From contig PCXJ01000107.1 of the NCBI GenBank assembly GCA_002787615.1, forward strand, positions 1-8,291: a stretch of DNA of 8,291 nt. The letters run 5' to 3'. The DNA comes from Alphaproteobacteria bacterium CG11_big_fil_rev_8_21_14_0_20_44_7 (GTDB lineage Bacteria; Pseudomonadota; Alphaproteobacteria; Rickettsiales; 21-14-0-20-44-7). Positions 5,637 to 8,291 of this stretch are shown here, piece after piece. The translations under genes and the position numbers were made by a program. The notes beneath the pieces were generated by a model, which was given only the letters and a program-made list of their open reading frames with translations, was not told the origin of the DNA and did no database searches. Position 1 is the stretch's first letter. Each line of letters begins with the position of its first letter.

Positions 5637-6344
5637 ATGAAGAAAACTGAAATTATATTTGCGATAATTGGCTACCTTGTCCTTTCCATCATCGCACTAA
5701 ATCTCCTAGCTTTATTCCTCAGAATATTCTTTGAAGCTGAGCAAGCTATGAGCATAAGCCTTAATATCATTATTGGCATATGGGCAAGTTTTGCCCTCGC
5801 CTATTGCATCAGCTTTTTAATTCCGAGAGAGAAGAGAGACAACAAATCAATTATTATAAATGCTGATATTGACACGGTTTGGAAGATTATGACCGATTTG
5901 AAAACTGAGGAAAAATTAGCGCGAAAGCAAGAGGTTAAGGTAAGAATCATTAATGATAAATTCGGTGAAGAAGAATGGGAAACAGTCTGCAATGACAGTA
6001 ATGGCTATTTTGTATTATTAATGCAAACCACCGGAAAGATAAAGCATAAAATCTGGTCAATGGATATTATCAGCTCCAAAAATGTTATAAAAATAAGCCC
6101 AGAAGAAACTGCACTTACCGGAGAAAGTGAAATCGTGGATGAAAATTTTCTTATGGGCTCATGCGCCTATGAATTTATTGATTTGCAAGGAAAAACAAAG
6201 GCCCTCTCATATTCTATATTTAAAGATAACTCTCCTCGTTTCGTGCTCTTAATCACATCATTTCTGCTGCTTTTTATCAGCCCCGCAAAGAAGGATTTGA
6301 AGAAGCATAAAGACTATATCGAAGGGTTATGCACTAAGGCATAA
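5637..6344 (+). CDS. Membrane-anchored SRPBCC (START-like) domain protein, function unknown
   Basis: This is a 235-residue protein. Two hydrophobic helices at about 6-30 and 41-62 are followed by a soluble domain from about 69 to 198 that reads like an SRPBCC ligand-binding fold. It opens with SIIINADIDTVWKIMTDL, the usual first strand and helix of such domains, and continues with the RIINDKFGEEEWETV strands. A third hydrophobic stretch, RFVLLITSFLLLFIS (201-215), lies where SRPBCC proteins have their long C-terminal helix, followed by a basic DLKKHKDYIEGL end. The ligand and role are unknown; lipid or other hydrophobic ligands are typical of the fold. The ATG at 5637 lacks a clear ribosome site, and TGTTAAGAT just upstream could be an extended -10. 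The 3' end overlaps the convergent traX-like gene by 31 bases. The fold call is from pattern only. Confidence 0.72.
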   Translation: MKKTEIIFAIIGYLVLSIIALNLLALFLRIFFEAEQAMSISLNIIIGIWASFALAYCISFLIPREKRDNKSIIINADIDTVWKIMTDLKTEEKLARKQEVKVRIINDKFGEEEWETVCNDSNGYFVLLMQTTGKIKHKIWSMDIISSKNVIKISPEETALTGESEIVDENFLMGSCAYEFIDLQGKTKALSYSIFKDNSPRFVLLITSFLLLFISPAKKDLKKHKDYIEGLCTKA

Positions 6345-7054
6345 ATAAAAATCCTGATGACCAGCAGGTGAATGACATAGATATATAGGGAATATCTGCC
6401 CATAAATCTTGCGATATTATATATCGGGCTGATTCCCAGTTTTTTAAGCTCAAAATTATATAAAACCCACATTACAAAAGCGATTCCCGCCGCTAGAACC
6501 GCCCCCTCTAACATACTAAATTTAAACATAAATGATTCAAAAATTACAAAAACTGCCGCCGTCAGCACAAAAAACCATTTATTTTGCGCTTGCGTGCCGC
6601 GCCGCACTTCACGCCCACAAACGGCAAAAAGCAGCCCTTGCGTGCCATAGCTTATGAAAAGCTCAAGCGGCAACAACCATATCAGCGCTCCGATTGCCAC
6701 AAAAATGAGTGATTCGGGCGGTAGATTTTTCTTCTTACGATAGCTGAAAAACCCGCGCCAGATAGCGATTGAAAGCAATATATCAATCGGTAGTGGAACG
6801 CTATCAACCAACAATGTGGATGCACTAACGAGAATTCCGGCAAAAACCAACTCCCTGCTGATATGATAATTATTGCTATAGCCAATGAGAAAAAACCACA
6901 TAGGCACGCACATTCTGCCGAAAACCCTTGGCCAATCTGCTTCGGGAAAGAAATATAAGCCGATATGGTCAATCAGCATCAATGTAATCGCTGCGAATTT
7001 TAGCAGGTCATGCGTATTGAGTTCTTTTCCATATCTGTTATATTTTGAGAACAT
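6314..7054 (-). CDS. TraX-family integral membrane protein (probable acyltransferase-like)
   Basis: This 246-residue polytopic membrane protein is of the TraX family. The N-terminal part shows LNTHDLLKFAAITLMLIDHI with the conserved Asp29-His30 pair at the end of the first helix, then GRMCVPMWFFLIGY (46-59), the usual second block. Hydrophobic helices continue to the end, including FMGRYSLYIYVIHLLVIR (217-234), a segment shared with membrane acyltransferases. In the F plasmid TraX acetylates pilin, but most chromosomal homologues have no link to conjugation and their substrate is unknown. No transfer gene is present here, so TraX is a family name rather than a role. The ATG at 7054 is the only reasonable start, but no good ribosome site is seen. 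It overlaps the SRPBCC gene at its 3' end and diverges from the quinone oxidoreductase gene with only 35 bases between starts. Confidence 0.87.
   Translation of the reverse strand: MFSKYNRYGKELNTHDLLKFAAITLMLIDHIGLYFFPEADWPRVFGRMCVPMWFFLIGYSNNYHISRELVFAGILVSASTLLVDSVPLPIDILLSIAIWRGFFSYRKKKNLPPESLIFVAIGALIWLLPLELFISYGTQGLLFAVCGREVRRGTQAQNKWFFVLTAAVFVIFESFMFKFSMLEGAVLAAGIAFVMWVLYNFELKKLGISPIYNIARFMGRYSLYIYVIHLLVIRIFIYALVHNPSI
7017..7044 (+). promoter_or_regulatory. Candidate promoter of the quinone oxidoreductase-ddl transcript, inside the 5' end of the TraX-like gene
   Basis: TTGAGT (7017-7022) and TATATT (7039-7044) are 16 bases apart, and TG sits one base before the -10 (extended -10). The transcript would begin near 7051, just at the start codon of the divergent traX-like gene, and carry the GAGG ribosome site of qor. 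Confidence 0.4.
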
Positions 7055-7089
7055 AAGGCAATGTTTAATTTGAATTGAGGTAAATCTGA

Positions 7090-8070
7090 ATGGCGCAAGG
7101 TATCATAATAGACACTCCCGGCGGAGTTGAAAACATGAAATATGGAAACATCCCTGATCACAAGCTCGAATATGGCGAGCTGCGTATAAAAAACACCGCA
7201 ATCGGAGTGAATTACATTGACGTATATTATCGCAAAGGTCTTTACAAATGCGCGTTCCCAAACGTGTTGGGGATTGAAGCGGTTGGAGTTGTTGAGGAAG
7301 CCGCAATTGATGTTGCTGCCGATTTCAAACCCGGTGACAGAGTAGCATATGGCACAAACACCACCTTGCTCGGCGCATATTCTACGCACAGAAATATGCC
7401 GTTTGAATATGTCACCAAAATACCTGATTATATATCAGATGAAGTTGCCGCAACTTTGATGGTAAAAGGAATGACCGCGCATATGCTTTGTCAACGTGCA
7501 ATCCGTATGCATCAGGGCTGGCGGGTTTTGGTACATGCCGCGGCTGGTGGCGTGGGGACATATCTCTGCCAATGGCTAAAATATCTCGGCGCAATTGTTA
7601 TCGGCACAGTCGGCTCTGATGACAAAATCAAATGGGCGGAAGAAAATGGCTGCACATATGTTATCAATTACAATAAAGAAGATTTTGTCCAGAAAGTGCG
7701 TGATTACACTGAAGGCGCAGGTGTTTCTGTGTGTTATGACAGTGTTGGCAAGGATACATTCCAGAAATCCATGAATTGCATAATGCCGTTTGGTGTGATG
7801 ATAAGCTATGGGCAAAGTAGCGGCTTCGTGCCACCTATTGAAATTCTCGAACTGGCGCGCACCGGAGTTTTCCTCACCCGCCCAACATTGAATTTATACA
7901 AGAAAGATTATAATGAATTTATCATGAGCTCGGTTGAGATTTTTGAAGGCGTGAAAAACAATTTCCTCAGACCGCATATTACTCATAAAATCCCGTTAAA
8001 AGATGCCGCCGAAGCGCATAAATTGCTTGAAAGCCGCGAAACAAAAGGTTCGATAATATTAATACCATGA
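7090..8070 (+). CDS. qor: NADPH:quinone oxidoreductase, zeta-crystallin/Qor type (medium-chain dehydrogenase/reductase family)
   Basis: This cytoplasmic enzyme is predicted to reduce quinones or other reactive carbonyl compounds with NADPH. The 326 residues match the usual length. The N-terminal catalytic domain carries NYIDVYYRKGLY (41-52) and PGDRVAYG (81-88), both typical of Qor. The nucleotide-binding fold follows, with VLVHAAAGGVGTYLCQWLK at about 146-164; the AAGGVG loop is the NADPH signature. No zinc-binding cysteines or glycine-histidine zinc motif are seen, as expected for this branch. The ATG at 7090 has GAGG nine bases upstream. Its TGA overlaps the ATG of ddl. The precise substrate is not shown by sequence. 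Confidence 0.93.
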   Translation: MAQGIIIDTPGGVENMKYGNIPDHKLEYGELRIKNTAIGVNYIDVYYRKGLYKCAFPNVLGIEAVGVVEEAAIDVAADFKPGDRVAYGTNTTLLGAYSTHRNMPFEYVTKIPDYISDEVAATLMVKGMTAHMLCQRAIRMHQGWRVLVHAAAGGVGTYLCQWLKYLGAIVIGTVGSDDKIKWAEENGCTYVINYNKEDFVQKVRDYTEGAGVSVCYDSVGKDTFQKSMNCIMPFGVMISYGQSSGFVPPIEILELARTGVFLTRPTLNLYKKDYNEFIMSSVEIFEGVKNNFLRPHITHKIPLKDAAEAHKLLESRETKGSIILIP

Positions 8071-8291
8071 AGCATGTAACAGTTTTAATGGGAGGATTAT
8101 CCAGTGAGCGTGAGGTTTCACTCAAATCCGGTGCGGCGGTCAATAAGGCACTAAAAGAACTTGGCTACCAAGTCAGCATTGTTGATGTTGGACGTGATTT
8201 GCCCGCAAAATTAGCCGAACTCAAACCCGATATAATATTCAACGCCCTCCACGGAACTTATGGTGAAGATGGCTGCGTGCAGGGTTTATGT
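8067..8291 (+). CDS. ddl: D-alanine--D-alanine ligase, N-terminal 75 residues; 3' end outside window
   Basis: Ddl is an ATP-grasp ligase that makes the D-Ala-D-Ala dipeptide used in peptidoglycan precursors, in the cytoplasm. The visible part translates from an ATG that overlaps the qor stop (ATGA). It begins MKHVTVLMGGLSSEREVSL, the characteristic first block with the Ser-Glu-Arg-Glu stretch that contacts D-alanine, and reaches FNALHGTYGEDGCVQGL, the second conserved block. No ribosome site is close to the ATG, so translation probably depends on coupling to qor. In many alphaproteobacteria ddl lies in the division and cell-wall cluster next to murB and ftsQ; here an oxidoreductase occupies the upstream place. 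What lies downstream cannot be seen. Confidence 0.95.
   Translation, partial: MKHVTVLMGGLSSEREVSLKSGAAVNKALKELGYQVSIVDVGRDLPAKLAELKPDIIFNALHGTYGEDGCVQGLC

Noticed and set aside
7000..7389. 129-residue minus-strand frame across the traX-qor junction
   Set aside because: It covers the starts of two well-supported genes and has no recognisable domain.
1..8291. CRISPR array, insertion sequence, defence or secretion cluster
   Set aside because: No spaced direct repeats, transposase, nuclease or toxin-antitoxin genes were seen; all main frames are housekeeping or transport genes.

Overview
The window reads as ordinary chromosomal DNA of a low-GC, AT-leaning Gram-negative bacterium, most likely an alphaproteobacterium. 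That placement is inferred from family resemblance, not from a database search. It rests on the style of the TRAP large permease, the LapG-like transglutaminase-fold protease with a Sec signal, the PurA block ending in CGWFDAVLVRQ, and the form of the alanine/sodium symporter. Genes are densely packed, with short gaps and several 4-base ATGA overlaps. No gap between genes exceeds about 200 bases, and I see no insertion sequence, phage gene, CRISPR array or toxin-antitoxin pair.

Left part (1-3629): the 3' end of a TRAP transporter large permease (+) converges on a minus-strand group. That group is a secreted LapG-like cysteine protease (451-1050), a CaxA/YrbG-type Ca2+/Na+ antiporter (1192-2142) and an AGCS-family alanine:Na+ symporter (2139-3629). 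The two transporters overlap by ATGA and are probably one transcript, symporter first. The protease lies 141 bases further on and probably has its own promoter.

Middle (3630-4309): a tRNA-Gly(GCC) gene with encoded CCA has a recognisable promoter and is followed by a strong rho-independent terminator. The terminator separates it from a convergent small gene for a 72-residue membrane protein of unknown function. An AT-rich 195-base divergent region then carries promoters for that small gene and for purA.

Right part (4310-8291): complete purA (adenylosuccinate synthetase) is followed by a membrane-anchored SRPBCC-fold protein of unknown role. Its 3' end overlaps that of a convergent TraX-family integral membrane protein by 31 bases. 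A divergent zeta-crystallin/Qor-type NADPH:quinone oxidoreductase follows, and overlaps by ATGA the start of ddl (D-alanine--D-alanine ligase), which is cut by the window end.

The genes are mainly housekeeping: nucleotide synthesis, cell-wall precursor, solute and ion transport, and a tRNA. I do not see a convincing new multi-gene system. The points worth a second look are modest: possible leaderless starts, a cysteine-bearing N-terminal insert in the symporter, the membrane/SRPBCC architecture with its 3' overlap with traX, the qor-ddl coupling, and an orphan LapG-like protease.
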